DNA of 64,000 nt from Hydrogenophaga flava NBRC 102514. Its GTDB lineage: Bacteria > Pseudomonadota > Gammaproteobacteria > Burkholderiales > Burkholderiaceae_C. The DNA lies in assembly GCF_001571145.1 (NCBI RefSeq), contig NZ_BCTF01000009.1, forward strand, positions 62,001 to 126,000, read 5' to 3'. Made by a program: the position numbers and the translations under genes. Below are positions 52,637 through 63,925 of this stretch, one piece after another (within the stretch, counting starts at the first letter, position 1; every line of letters begins with the position of its first letter). The notes under the pieces were generated by a model. It ran no database searches. It was not told where the DNA came from and saw nothing but the letters and a program-made list of their open reading frames with translations.

Positions 52637-53953
52637 TCAGAGATAGCGGTTGAGCAGGTTCTCCAGCAGCTCCTGCCGCCCGGAGACCGGCCGCGTGTCC
52701 TGGTTGCGCTCCAGCGCGCGTGCGGCCACCTGGTCCAGCCCGAAGCGGCCCGCCATCAGGTCCTGGCCGAAGGGGGTGTTCCAGCCGGCGTAGCGGGCCT
52801 CGACGTGGCGGGCGAGCTGGCCGTCGGTGATCATCTGCTCGGCGATCAGCAGCGCGCGCGCCGACACGTCCATGCCGCCGATGTGGCCGTGGAACATGTC
52901 CTCGGCGTCGATCGACTGGCGCCGCACCTTGGCGTCGAAGTTCAGGCCACCGGTGGTGAAGCCGCCGGCCTGCAGGATCAGGTAGAGCGCCAGCGCGGTC
53001 TCGGGGATGTTGTTGGGGAACTGGTCGGTGTCCCAGCCGCACTGCATGTCGCCGCGGTTCATGTCGATGGAGCCGAAGATGCCGAGATCGATGGCGGTGG
53101 CGATCTCGTGCTCGAAGCTGTGGCCCGAGAGCGTGGCGTGGTTGGCCTCGATGTTGACCTTGATCTCCTTCTCCAGCCCGTGGCGCTGCAGGAAGCCGTA
53201 GACCGTGGCGGTGTCGAAGTCGTACTGGTGCTTGGACGGCTCGCGCGGCTTGGGTTCGATCAGGATCGTGCCCTTGAAACCGATCTTGTGCTTGTAGTCC
53301 ACCACCATGTTCAGGAAGCGGCCCATCTGGTCCAGCTCCTGGCCGACGCGCGTGTTGAGCAGGGTTTCGTAGCCTTCGCGGCCGCCCCAGAGCACGTAGT
53401 TCTCGCCGCCGAGTTTCAGCGTGGCGTCCATCGCCTCCTTCACCTGCAGCGCGGCCAGCGCGAAGATCTCGGGGTCGGGGTTGGTGGACGCGCCCGACAT
53501 GAAGCGGCGGTGGCTGAACAGGTTGGCCGTGCCCCAGAGCAGTTTCATGCCGGTCTGCGCCTGCTTGGCCTGCAGCACCTCGACCATTTCGTGCAGGTGG
53601 TTCACGCTCTCGCGCGGCGTGCTGCCCTCGGGCGCCACGTCGCGGTCGTGGAAGCAGTAATACGGCGCGCCCAGGCGCGAGAAGAAATCGAACGCGGCGT
53701 CGGCCTTCATGCGCGCTGCCGCCATCGGGTCGGCCACGCGCTGCCAGGGTCGCTCGAAGGTGCCGTCGTAGCCGAAGGGGTCGAAGCCGTTCCAGCAGAA
53801 GCTGTGCCAGTAGCAGACGGCGAAACGCAGGTGGTCTTCCATGCGCTTGCCCAGCACCAGGCGGTCCTTGTCGTACCACTTGAAGGCCAGCGGGTTGGTC
53901 GATTGCGGGCCTTCGTAGGCGATGGCGGGAATGTCGGAGAAGTAGGTGCTCAT
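52637..53953 (-). CDS. xylA: xylose isomerase
   Basis: XylA converts D-xylose to D-xylulose. The 438-residue protein from the ATG at 53953 contains the active-site segment [14 protein letters not shown] (catalytic His and Asp, near residues 98-111), [14 protein letters not shown], the metal-binding [14 protein letters not shown] and [17 protein letters not shown]. The open frame extends further upstream but that part is not family-like. Length matches the class II (E. coli-type) isomerases. It lies 40 bases after xylB. Confidence 0.97.
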   Translation of the reverse strand: MSTYFSDIPAIAYEGPQSTNPLAFKWYDKDRLVLGKRMEDHLRFAVCYWHSFCWNGFDPFGYDGTFERPWQRVADPMAAARMKADAAFDFFSRLGAPYYCFHDRDVAPEGSTPRESVNHLHEMVEVLQAKQAQTGMKLLWGTANLFSHRRFMSGASTNPDPEIFALAALQVKEAMDATLKLGGENYVLWGGREGYETLLNTRVGQELDQMGRFLNMVVDYKHKIGFKGTILIEPKPREPSKHQYDFDTATVYGFLQRHGLEKEIKVNIEANHATLSGHSFEHEIATAIDLGIFGSIDMNRGDMQCGWDTDQFPNNIPETALALYLILQAGGFTTGGLNFDAKVRRQSIDAEDMFHGHIGGMDVSARALLIAEQMITDGQLARHVEARYAGWNTPFGQDLMAGRFGLDQVAARALERNQDTRPVSGRQELLENLLNRYL

Positions 53954-53993
53954 GGGTGTCTCGGTCTCGGGTGAAGTCGTTCGTTGGAAGGGG

Positions 53994-55442
<1,449 letters not shown>

Positions 55443-55453
55443 GGGGTCGTGTG

Positions 55454-56626
55454 TCAGTGGACGAGGGGTTGTGCGGCGGGTTCGGGCGCCGGGTCGGCGT
55501 CCGGCAGGTGGGTGGCGGCGGGCGCGTGCATGGGCCGCAGCTCGTGGTGCAGCACCAGGGCGGCGGCGCCCACGGCGGATGCCAGCAGTCCGTAGCGCGC
55601 CGGCCGCACCGGCGGCGGCGCCACGCCCGCGCTGGTGGCATAGGCGTCGAGCGTGTCGCGCGCCGTGCGCACGATGTCCGGGTACTGGGCGCACGACGAG
55701 CCGCCCACCACCAGGGCGCCGGGGTTGAAGGTGGTCCAGAGGTTCTGCAGCACCACGCCCAGGTACACGCCACCGCGCGCCGGGTCGGGCAGCTGGCCCA
55801 GGGCCCTCGCGCCGAAGAAGGTCTCGGCGCAGCCCCGGCGGCCGCAGGAACAGGCGGGGCCATCGATCTGCAGGATGCTGTGGCCGATTTCGCCGGCCAT
55901 GCCCTGCAGGCCGGTGAACAGGCGGTCATTGAGCACGATGCCGGCGCCGACGCCGACGCCGCAGGTGACGAAGATCAGCGAGTCCATGGCGTCGCCGTCG
56001 CTGAACTCGTATTCGCTGAGCGCCGCGGTGTCGGCCTCGTTCTGCACATGCACCGCCACCGGCGGGCAGCCCGCTTCGGCCAGGGCGCGCGTGATCAGCG
56101 GCAGGAAGGACACGTTGCGCCAGCCCAGGTTGGGCGCGAAGCGCACGGTGCCGCTGGCCTCGTCGAAGGCGCCCGGCAGGCCGATGCCCACGCCCGAAAC
56201 CAGCACCGGCCGCTCTGCCAGCGCGGCGTGCGCGCGCACCACCAGCTGCGCCACCTGGTGGCACACGGCCGCCGGTTCGCGGTTCGTCAGCGGCTCTTCG
56301 GCCGACCACAGCACCTCGCCGGTGAGCGACACGCCCACCACACGCAGCGTCTCGACCGCGATTTCCACGCCGACCATGGCGCGGCGGCTGCCGTCCAGCT
56401 GCAGTGGCGTCGACGGCCGGCCCAGGCCCTGCGCGGTGGCCAGGCCGGTCTCGGTGACCCAGCCTTCGTCGATCAGTTCGCGCACCAGCAGGCTGACGGT
56501 GGATTTGGTCAGGCCGCTCTCCTGCGCGAGCTGCGCGCGGGAGAGCCCGCTGCGCCGCCGCAGCAGCCGCAGCAGCACGCTGCGGTTGATGCGTTTGACA
56601 AGTTGCTGGTCGCCGGTGGTTTTCAT
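55454..56626 (-). CDS. xylR: ROK-family transcriptional repressor of xylose genes
   Basis: The 390-residue protein has an N-terminal winged helix-turn-helix (GLSRAQLAQESGLTKSTVSLLVRELI, residues 27-52) joined to a ROK domain with the zinc-binding CSCGRRGCAET (about residues 255-265) and sugar-binding GLPGAFDEASG and AGEIGHSIL. This is the XylR/NagC type, unrelated to the AraC-type XylR of E. coli. Being encoded inside the operon it probably controls, it would be autoregulated. Xylose as ligand is inferred from the neighbours. Confidence 0.9.
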   Translation of the reverse strand: MKTTGDQQLVKRINRSVLLRLLRRRSGLSRAQLAQESGLTKSTVSLLVRELIDEGWVTETGLATAQGLGRPSTPLQLDGSRRAMVGVEIAVETLRVVGVSLTGEVLWSAEEPLTNREPAAVCHQVAQLVVRAHAALAERPVLVSGVGIGLPGAFDEASGTVRFAPNLGWRNVSFLPLITRALAEAGCPPVAVHVQNEADTAALSEYEFSDGDAMDSLIFVTCGVGVGAGIVLNDRLFTGLQGMAGEIGHSILQIDGPACSCGRRGCAETFFGARALGQLPDPARGGVYLGVVLQNLWTTFNPGALVVGGSSCAQYPDIVRTARDTLDAYATSAGVAPPPVRPARYGLLASAVGAAALVLHHELRPMHAPAATHLPDADPAPEPAAQPLVH

Positions 56627-56650
56627 GCGGTGTGCGGGAACACGCAGGCC

Positions 56651-57411
<761 letters not shown>

Positions 57412-57415
<4 letters not shown>

Positions 57416-58602
57416 GACACGTCTCCCGTCAGGCGTCGGTAGACGACATCAAAAACCACCGCGGCGATCAGCACCTGACCGATGATCACGTAGCGCAGGC
57501 CGATGGAGATGTCCAGCAGCAGCAGGCCGCTGTCGATGCTCTGCATGATCAGCGCGCCCAGCACCGAGCCGAGGATGGAGCCGCTGCCACCGGCCAGCGC
57601 GGTGCCGCCGATGACCGCGGCGGCGATCACGTACAGCTCCATGCCGGTGCCCAGCGAGCTGGTGCCGGCGTTCAGCCGCGCGATGGAGACCATGGCGGCG
57701 ATGGTGATCAGCACGCCCATCAGGGCGAACAGCATCAGCGTGACGCGGCGAACCGGAATGCCCACCAGCGCCGCGGCCTCGGGGTTGCCGCCCATGGCGA
57801 ACACATAACGCCCGAAGCGGGTGCGGTGCACGATGAAGGACAGCACCAGCGCCACGCTGCCCCAGATCAGCACGGGGATCGGCACGCCCTGCGGCGCGTC
57901 CTTGGTCGGGATCTGGTAGGCGTTCATGGTGGCGACGAAGCCCACCACGATCAGCGCCGGCACGGCGGCCACCAGGGCGTCCAGCCACAGCGGCGGGTTG
58001 GGCACGTCGTAGGCCGCCTTGGCGCGGCGGCGCATCACCGTCTGCAGCACCAGCGCCGCCACCAGCACGGCCGCCAGCACCCAGCTGGCCTGCACGCCGA
58101 TGGCGCCGTCGAAGCCGCCGCCCAGGCGCTGGAAGAAGGCGTCGTTGACCGGCTGCGTCTTGCCGTCGGCCACCAGGAAGGCCGCGCCGCGGAAGGACAT
58201 CAGCCCGCCCAGCGTGACCACGAAGGACGGCACGCCGAGCATGGCGGTCAGCGCGCCCTGGTAGAGCGAGACGGCAATCGCCACCGCCAGCCCGGCGAGC
58301 GAGGCCTCGACCCAGTGCCAGCCGGCGGTGTACATCAGCGTCGCGATCAGCACGCCGACAAAACCCATCACCGAACCCACCGACAGATCAATGTGGCGCG
58401 CCACGATCACCAGCACCACGACCGTGGCGACGATGCCGACGACCGCCGTCTGCTGGGCGATGTTGTAGAGGTTCTCGGGCGAGAGGAACAGGCCGCCCGA
58501 GAGGATGTTGAACACAATGGCGGTGGCCACCAGGACCGCCCCCATCAGCACCAGCCGCCAGTCGATGGCCAGTTGCCTGAGGACATTGGGAACAGGACTC
58601 AC
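57412..58602 (-). CDS. xylH: xylose ABC transporter permease
   Basis: The 396-residue inner-membrane permease of the BPD_transp_2 family has about ten helices with [20 protein letters not shown] and the C-terminal loops [24 protein letters not shown] typical of ribose/xylose permeases. It starts with GTG at 58602, preceded at seven bases by GGAG. An intrinsic terminator structure lies immediately upstream, between xylF and this start. Confidence 0.94.
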
Positions 58603-58617
58603 AGACGCACTCCGCCG

Positions 58618-58654
58618 AAAAAAAGGACCGCGGGCTGAACCCAGCCCGCGGTCC
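58618..58654 (-). terminator. intrinsic terminator/attenuator between xylF and xylH
   Basis: On the minus strand a perfect 12-base-pair stem (GGACCGCGGGCT with its complement, six-base loop, 58625-58654) is followed by seven T residues (58624 to 58618). It ends only 15 bases before the xylH start, so most transcripts should stop after xylF. Confidence 0.93.
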
Positions 58655-58704
58655 GAGGGCCTCCATCCATCAGGAGAAAAACGAACTCAGATTCAGATGC
58701 CCGG

Positions 58705-59724
58705 TCATTTGCAGGCGGCCGGGCCCTTGGCAGCGTCCACGCCCTTGCACAGGTCTTCCTTCTTGATCCAGCCGGCCTTGACCACCAGGTCCAGGTTCTT
58801 GGCCGTGATCGGCACCGGCTTGAGGAACTGCGCCTGCAGCGACACCTTCTTCTCGCCACCGGCCCAGGCCGCGGCACCCGCGACCTTCTGGCCCTTGGCC
58901 AGGGAGACGGCGGCGGTGGCAGCGTCGCGGCCGAGGTCGCGCGCGTCCTTCCACACCGACACCGTCTGCGAGCCCTGGGCCACGCGGTTGAGGGCGGCGT
59001 GGTCGCCGTCCTGGCCCGAGACCGGAATGCCCTTGATGCCCTTGGCGGTCAGCGCTGCGACCACACCGCCGGCCGTGCCGTCGTTGGAGGCCACCACGGC
59101 ATCGATCTTGCCGCCGGTCTTGGTGATGATCTGCTCCATGTTCTTCTGCGCCACTTCCGGCTTCCAGCCGTCGGTGTATTCCTCGCCCACGATCTTGATG
59201 TCGCCCTTCTTGATCGCTGCGTCCAGCACCTCCTGCTGACCACCGCGCAGGAAGTTGGCGTTCGGGTCGGTGGGCGAGCCCTTGATCATCACGTAGTTGC
59301 CCTTGGGCTGGGCTTCGAGCACGGCGCGGGCCTGCATGCGGCCGACCTCGACGTTGTCGAAGGTGATGTAGAAGACACCGGGCGCTTCGATCAGGCGGTC
59401 GTAGGCCACCACCGGAATCTTCTGCTGGTTGGCCTTGTTGACCGCGGGCAGGATGGCGTCCTTGTCCATCGCCAGCACGATCAGCACCTTGGCGCCCTTG
59501 GCGATCAGCGAATCCACGTCGGAGAGCTGCTTCTCGGGCGAACCGCCGGCGTCGGCGCTGATGTAGCTGGCGCCCAGCTTGGCCAGCTGGTCCTTGATCG
59601 CCTTCTCGTCGGTTTTCCAGCGCTCTTCCTGGAAGTTGGACCAGCTCACCCCCACCACCTGGGCGAACGCGCCGGCGCTGGCCAGACCGAGCGCCAAAGC
59701 GGTCAACGTTGTCTTCAGTTTCAT
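58705..59724 (-). CDS. xylF: D-xylose-binding periplasmic protein
   Basis: XylF captures xylose in the periplasm for XylGH. The 339-residue precursor starts at the ATG at 59724 with a Sec signal (MKLKTTLTALALGLASAGAFA). Peripla_BP_4 features follow: GVSWSNFQEERWKTDEKAI, IPVVAYDRLIEAPGVFYITFDN, MIKGSPTDPNANFLRGGQ and GIPVSGQDGDHAALN. The frame is open 63 bases upstream, without signal-like sequence. It is the first gene of the leftward xylose operon. Confidence 0.95.
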   Translation of the reverse strand: MKLKTTLTALALGLASAGAFAQVVGVSWSNFQEERWKTDEKAIKDQLAKLGASYISADAGGSPEKQLSDVDSLIAKGAKVLIVLAMDKDAILPAVNKANQQKIPVVAYDRLIEAPGVFYITFDNVEVGRMQARAVLEAQPKGNYVMIKGSPTDPNANFLRGGQQEVLDAAIKKGDIKIVGEEYTDGWKPEVAQKNMEQIITKTGGKIDAVVASNDGTAGGVVAALTAKGIKGIPVSGQDGDHAALNRVAQGSQTVSVWKDARDLGRDAATAAVSLAKGQKVAGAAAWAGGEKKVSLQAQFLKPVPITAKNLDLVVKAGWIKKEDLCKGVDAAKGPAACK

Positions 59725-59814
59725 CCTTGTCTCCAGTGAACGGCCTGCTTGCGGGCCGCGGTTATTGAACGGATTGGTTGGACACATCGTGCGCTGGCCC
59801 CCTCACCGGCAGCC

Positions 59815-59902
59815 ATTTAGTACGAACGACAAACTAATTATTCGCCGCCCCGGGTGCCGGCTCCTATTGGGACAAACCCGACATAGTTTGATGATTGAAC
59901 TT
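59815..59902. promoter_or_regulatory. candidate ROK-repressor operators between xylF and the CRTAC1 gene
   Basis: Two A/T-rich imperfect palindromes interrupt this GC-rich DNA. The first, TTAGT-N11-ACTAA (59817-59837), resembles the TTAGTTTGT-type operators known for Gram-positive XylR of the ROK class. The second is AGTTTGAT-G-ATTGAACT-like (59886-59902). They lie about 65 bases apart, one nearer each divergent gene, so one regulator could control both directions. TAAGAT (59905-59910) is a possible -10 for the rightward genes. Confidence 0.45.
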
Positions 59903-59940
59903 AATAAGATCGGTGCCGGTTCCTCCCGAAAAGGTTGTCC

Positions 59941-61560
59941 GTGTCCCCCCTCTCCCCGCTGCTGTCCGCCCTCTGTGCGGTCCTGTTCCTGGTGTTGCCC
60001 GGCGCCCTGCGGGCGCAGGCCGCCAGCCCGGCGGTGCCACGCTTCGTCGAAGAGACCGAAAGCGCCGGCCTGTTCAGCCGCTTCGAGGGCGAGGACGAGT
60101 ACATGGTGGGCGGCGGCGTCGCCACCTTCGACTGCGACGACGACGGACTGCCCGAGCTCTACGTGACGGCCGGCGTCGGCAAGGCCCGGCTCTACCGCAA
60201 CCGCAGCGCGCGCGGCGGGGCGCTGAAGCTGCAGGAATTCCGCTCGGGCTTGGAGACCACCAATGCCATTGGCGCCTACCCGCTGGACATCGACGGCGAC
60301 CGCCAGACGGACCTGGTGGTGCTGCGCGTGGGGGAGGTGCAGGTGTACCGGGGCCAGGGCCAGTGCCGCTTCGAGCGCGCCAACGAGGCCTGGAACCTGC
60401 ACACCGGCAACGGCTGGCACACCGCCTTCTCGGCCACCTGGGAGGCCGGGCAGACCTGGCCCACGCTGGCCATCGGCACCTACGTCGACCGCGCCAAGCC
60501 CGACTTTCCCTGGGGCAGCTGCACGCCGACGCTGTTCATCCGGCCCAAGGCAGGTGGCGGCGGCTTCGGTCCCGTGCAGCCGCTCACACCGGGCCACTGC
60601 GCGCTGTCGATGCTGTTCTCCGACTGGAACCGCTCGGGCAGCGCCGCGCTGCGCGTGAGCAACGACCGCGAGTACTACAAGGGCGGCGAGGAACAGCTCT
60701 GGCGCGTCGCCCCCGGGGCCGAACCGGTGCGCTTGGGCCCGGCCGACGGCTGGAAGCCCCTGCAGATCTGGGGCATGGGCATCGCCAGCCAGGACATCAC
60801 CGGCGACGGCTACCCCGAGCTCTACCTCACCAGCATGTCCGACAACAAGCTGCAGACGCTGGAAGCCGGCGCGGCCCAGCCGCGCTACATGGACATCGCG
60901 TTCAAGCGCGGCGCCACCGCGCACCGGCCCTACGTGGGCGGCGACGTGCGCCCCTCCACCGCCTGGCACGCGCAGTTCGCCGACCTCAACAACGACGGCC
61001 GTGCCGACCTGTTCGTGGCCAAGGGCAACGTCTCGTCCATGCCCGACTTCGCGGCGCTGGACCCGAACAACCTGCTGCTGCAGAGCGCCGACGGCCAGTT
61101 CGTCGAGGCCGGCCACACCGCCGGGCTGGCCAGCGTGCTGCGCGGCCGCGGCGGCATGGTGGCCGACCTCAACGCCGACGGTCTGCTGGACGTGGTGGTG
61201 GTCAACCGCGGCGACCGGGCGCAGCTCTGGCGCCAGTTGCCACCGAGCGCGACGCCACCCGCGCACTGGCTGCAGCTGCGGCTGCAGCAGGAGGGCGGCA
61301 ACCGCGACGCCATCGGCGCCTGGGTGGAGGTGCGGCAAGGCGCGGACGAGAACGCCCCGGTGCAGCGGCAGGAGCTGACCGTGGGCGGCGGCCACGCCAG
61401 CGGCCACCTGGGCTGGATGCACTTCGGCCTGGGCGGCGCCGAGCGCGCCCAGCTGCGGGTGCAATGGCCGCAGGGCGGCTGGAGCGCCTGGCAGCCGGTG
61501 GAGGCCGACCGCTTCTACACCGTCACCCCTGCGGGTCTGAACCTATGGAGAGCGCCATGA
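59941..61560 (+). CDS. exported CRTAC1-family protein (FG-GAP/VCBS repeats, ASPIC/UnbV domain)
   Basis: The 539-residue protein starts best at GTG 59941, with AAAAGG six bases upstream; TTG at 59935 is the alternative. A Sec signal (LSALCAVLFLVLPGALRAQA) is followed by beta-propeller repeats marked by calcium-binding loops such as DCDDDGLPE, DIDGDRQTD, DITGDGYPE, DLNNDGRAD and DLNADGLLD. The C-terminal 110 residues form an ASPIC/UnbV domain (GGGHASGHLGWMHFGLGGAE). Biochemical function is unknown; such proteins are secreted and calcium-stabilised. The stop overlaps the next start by four bases. Confidence 0.88.
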   Translation: MSPLSPLLSALCAVLFLVLPGALRAQAASPAVPRFVEETESAGLFSRFEGEDEYMVGGGVATFDCDDDGLPELYVTAGVGKARLYRNRSARGGALKLQEFRSGLETTNAIGAYPLDIDGDRQTDLVVLRVGEVQVYRGQGQCRFERANEAWNLHTGNGWHTAFSATWEAGQTWPTLAIGTYVDRAKPDFPWGSCTPTLFIRPKAGGGGFGPVQPLTPGHCALSMLFSDWNRSGSAALRVSNDREYYKGGEEQLWRVAPGAEPVRLGPADGWKPLQIWGMGIASQDITGDGYPELYLTSMSDNKLQTLEAGAAQPRYMDIAFKRGATAHRPYVGGDVRPSTAWHAQFADLNNDGRADLFVAKGNVSSMPDFAALDPNNLLLQSADGQFVEAGHTAGLASVLRGRGGMVADLNADGLLDVVVVNRGDRAQLWRQLPPSATPPAHWLQLRLQQEGGNRDAIGAWVEVRQGADENAPVQRQELTVGGGHASGHLGWMHFGLGGAERAQLRVQWPQGGWSAWQPVEADRFYTVTPAGLNLWRAP

Positions 61561-62930
61561 TCCGCCGTCCCCTGTCGCGCGGACTGCTGTGCCTGGCCGC
61601 GCTGTGCGCCTCGGTTCCTGCCGCCCGGGCCCAGTCGCCCACCGCAGCTTCCGCCGCGGCGATGCCCTCCGCCGACGCCTACAGCGCCGAGGTCGCCACC
61701 GAGTGGTTCGGCCTGGCCCTGCTGCTGACCCAGCAGACCCCGGGCATGAGCCCGCCGGTGGCCTCGCGCGCGCTGGCCTACCTCAGCCTGGCGCTGTACG
61801 AGTCGGTGGCGCCCGGCCTGCCGGGCCAGCGCAGCCTGGCCGGCCAGCTCAACGAGCTGCAGTCGCTGCCCTGGGCGCAGCCCGATGAGCCGCTGCACTG
61901 GCCGACCGTGGCCCACACGGCGATGGCCAGCATGACGCGCATGATGTTTCCGCACGCCAGCGCCGAGAACAAAAACCGCATCGACCTGCTCGAACGCAGC
62001 CTGCCGCAGAAGCTGGCGCGCGACTTCGACCCGCAGCGGGTGAACGCCGAGGTGCGCACGCGGTCCGAGACCTTCGGCAAGCTGATGGCGATGGCCCTGA
62101 TGACCTGGGCCCGCACCGACGGCGGCCACGAGGCCTGGGGGCCGCTGCGCCGCCACCAGGCCAACTACGTGCCGCCCAGCGGCGCCGGCCAGTGGTCGCC
62201 CACGCCGCCGGCCTACGCCCCGGCGCTGCTGCCCTGGTGGGGCACGGTGCGCCCGTTCGCGCTGCCCGCCGCCGACGCCTGCCCGGCGCCGCCACCGCCC
62301 GCCTATTCCGAAGAGGCCGGCTCGGTCTTCCAGCGCGAGACCGCCGAGGTCCACCGCATCAGCCAGGCCGCCACGCAGGAGCAGCGGCAGGTCTCGCTCT
62401 ACTGGGCCGACGACCCGCTGAAAACGCCCACGCCTGCGGGTCACTGGTCCTTCATCGCCACCGACCAGCTCAAGACCGGCAAGGCCAGCCTGGCGCGCGC
62501 GGCCCAGGTGTACGCGCGCCTGCACCTGGCCATGGCCGACGCCTTCATCGCCACCTGGAAAACCAAGTACACGGTCAACCTGTTGCGGCCGGTGACGGCG
62601 GTGCAGCTGACCATCGACAGCCAGTGGGTCCCGACGCTGATGCACACGCCGCCGTTTCCCGAGTACCCGTCCGGCCACTCGGTGCTGTCCTCGGCCGCGG
62701 CCGGCGTGCTCGAACGCGAGTTCGGCGCCAGCACCCGCTTCACCGACAACACCCACAACGACCGCGGCTGGGGCCCGCGCAGCTTCGCCAGCTTCCGGGC
62801 CGCGGCCGACGAAGCGGCCATCTCCCGCATGTACGCCGGCATCCATTTCCGCAGCGGCATCGAAGGCGGCAAGGTCCAGGGCCGCTGCGTTGCCGAGCGC
62901 GTCATCGGCCTGTCGATGGGGGCGCGATGA
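61557..62930 (+). CDS. vanadium-dependent haloperoxidase-type PAP2 superfamily protein
   Basis: The 457-residue exported protein has a signal peptide ending PAARAQ near residue 26. The PAP2/VCPO catalytic set is complete: K337-x6-R344-P, P371-S-G-H374 and S-R424-x5-H430, which in vanadium chloroperoxidase bind vanadate and provide the acid-base histidine. It may oxidise halides with hydrogen peroxide, or be a phosphatase of the same fold; sequence alone does not decide. The ATG at 61557 overlaps the preceding TGA; another ATG at 61545 is possible. Pairing with a CRTAC1 protein recurs in other bacteria to my knowledge. Confidence 0.87.
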   Translation: MIRRPLSRGLLCLAALCASVPAARAQSPTAASAAAMPSADAYSAEVATEWFGLALLLTQQTPGMSPPVASRALAYLSLALYESVAPGLPGQRSLAGQLNELQSLPWAQPDEPLHWPTVAHTAMASMTRMMFPHASAENKNRIDLLERSLPQKLARDFDPQRVNAEVRTRSETFGKLMAMALMTWARTDGGHEAWGPLRRHQANYVPPSGAGQWSPTPPAYAPALLPWWGTVRPFALPAADACPAPPPPAYSEEAGSVFQRETAEVHRISQAATQEQRQVSLYWADDPLKTPTPAGHWSFIATDQLKTGKASLARAAQVYARLHLAMADAFIATWKTKYTVNLLRPVTAVQLTIDSQWVPTLMHTPPFPEYPSGHSVLSSAAAGVLEREFGASTRFTDNTHNDRGWGPRSFASFRAAADEAAISRMYAGIHFRSGIEGGKVQGRCVAERVIGLSMGAR

Positions 62931-63898
62931 CGGCCAGCACATCGACCGTGCCCACCAGCCGCTGCGGCGACCACACCGTGCACTGGCTAGACGACGGGCG
63001 CCAGCGCCTGGGCCTGGTGCCGGGCTTTGGTGGCAGTGTCGCCGCCTGGCTGCTGCACCCGCAGGCCGGCGCGGCGCCGCGCCAGCCCGAGGTGCCCTTC
63101 CACCTCTGGCGCCCCTGGTTCGGCGACCCCGATCCGTTCAGCGTGGCCTCGCTGCCCCTGGTGCCCTGGTCCAACCGCATCAGCGGCGGCGGCTTCGAGC
63201 AGGACGGCGTGTTCCACCCGCTGGCGCCCAACCGCGCCGGTGAGGCCTGCCCCATCCACGGTGAGGGCTGGCTGCAGGCCTGGGATGTGGTCGCCCACGA
63301 CGAGCGACAGATCGAACTGCGGCTGTCCTCGCGCCACTTCATGGGCAGCCCCTACGACTACATCGCCACGCAGCGCTACCAGCTGCTGCCCGACGGCATC
63401 GAACAAACCCTGTCGGTGACCCACCGGGGCGTTGCGCCCCTGCCCTACGGCCTCGGGCAGCACCCCTGGTTGCTGCGCACACCGGGCACCCGGGTGCAGG
63501 CCCGGGTCAGCGGCGTCTGGCTCAGCCACCCCGACCGCCTGCCCCGCGCCCACACGGCCGTGCCACCGGACTGGGACCTGAGCGCTGGCATCGAGGCCCA
63601 CGGGCCGCTGATCGACAACGCCTTCACCGGCTGGGACGGCACGGCGCGCATCGAATGGCCGGAAAGCGGCTGGGCCCTGACCGTGGAAGACACCACGCCG
63701 ACGAGCGATGGCTGCCTGCTGCTGTTCCGGCCCGAGGCCGGGCCGAGCTTCTGCGTGGAACCGGTCAGCCACCCGATCGACGCGGTGCACCTGTCGGGCC
63801 AGCCCGGGCTGCGCCAGCTCGGGCCGGGCGGGTCGATGACCCAGCGCCTGCGGTGGCGGTTTGCCCGACTCCATGCCGATGCGGCAGCCAGGCCCTGA
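62927..63898 (+). CDS. aldose 1-epimerase (mutarotase) family protein
   Basis: The 323-residue cytoplasmic-looking protein matches the GalM/aldose epimerase fold. It has the LPLVPWSNRISGGGF motif (conserved Asn-Arg), IHGEGWLQAWDV with the first catalytic-site histidine, GLGQHPWLL with the second histidine, and a C-terminal VEPVSHPIDAVH carrying the glutamate. It probably interconverts anomers of an imported sugar such as xylose. Start and preceding stop overlap (ATGA), so it is coupled to the haloperoxidase gene. Confidence 0.9.
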   Translation: MTASTSTVPTSRCGDHTVHWLDDGRQRLGLVPGFGGSVAAWLLHPQAGAAPRQPEVPFHLWRPWFGDPDPFSVASLPLVPWSNRISGGGFEQDGVFHPLAPNRAGEACPIHGEGWLQAWDVVAHDERQIELRLSSRHFMGSPYDYIATQRYQLLPDGIEQTLSVTHRGVAPLPYGLGQHPWLLRTPGTRVQARVSGVWLSHPDRLPRAHTAVPPDWDLSAGIEAHGPLIDNAFTGWDGTARIEWPESGWALTVEDTTPTSDGCLLLFRPEAGPSFCVEPVSHPIDAVHLSGQPGLRQLGPGGSMTQRLRWRFARLHADAAARP

Positions 63899-63925
63899 CC
63901 GGCGCGGTCTGTCTGGGCCCCTGCA

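Noticed and set aside
59895..61544. 5' extension of the haloperoxidase frame through the CRTAC1 gene
   Set aside because: The extension is a frame shadow of the CRTAC1 coding sequence; the signal peptide begins at 61557.
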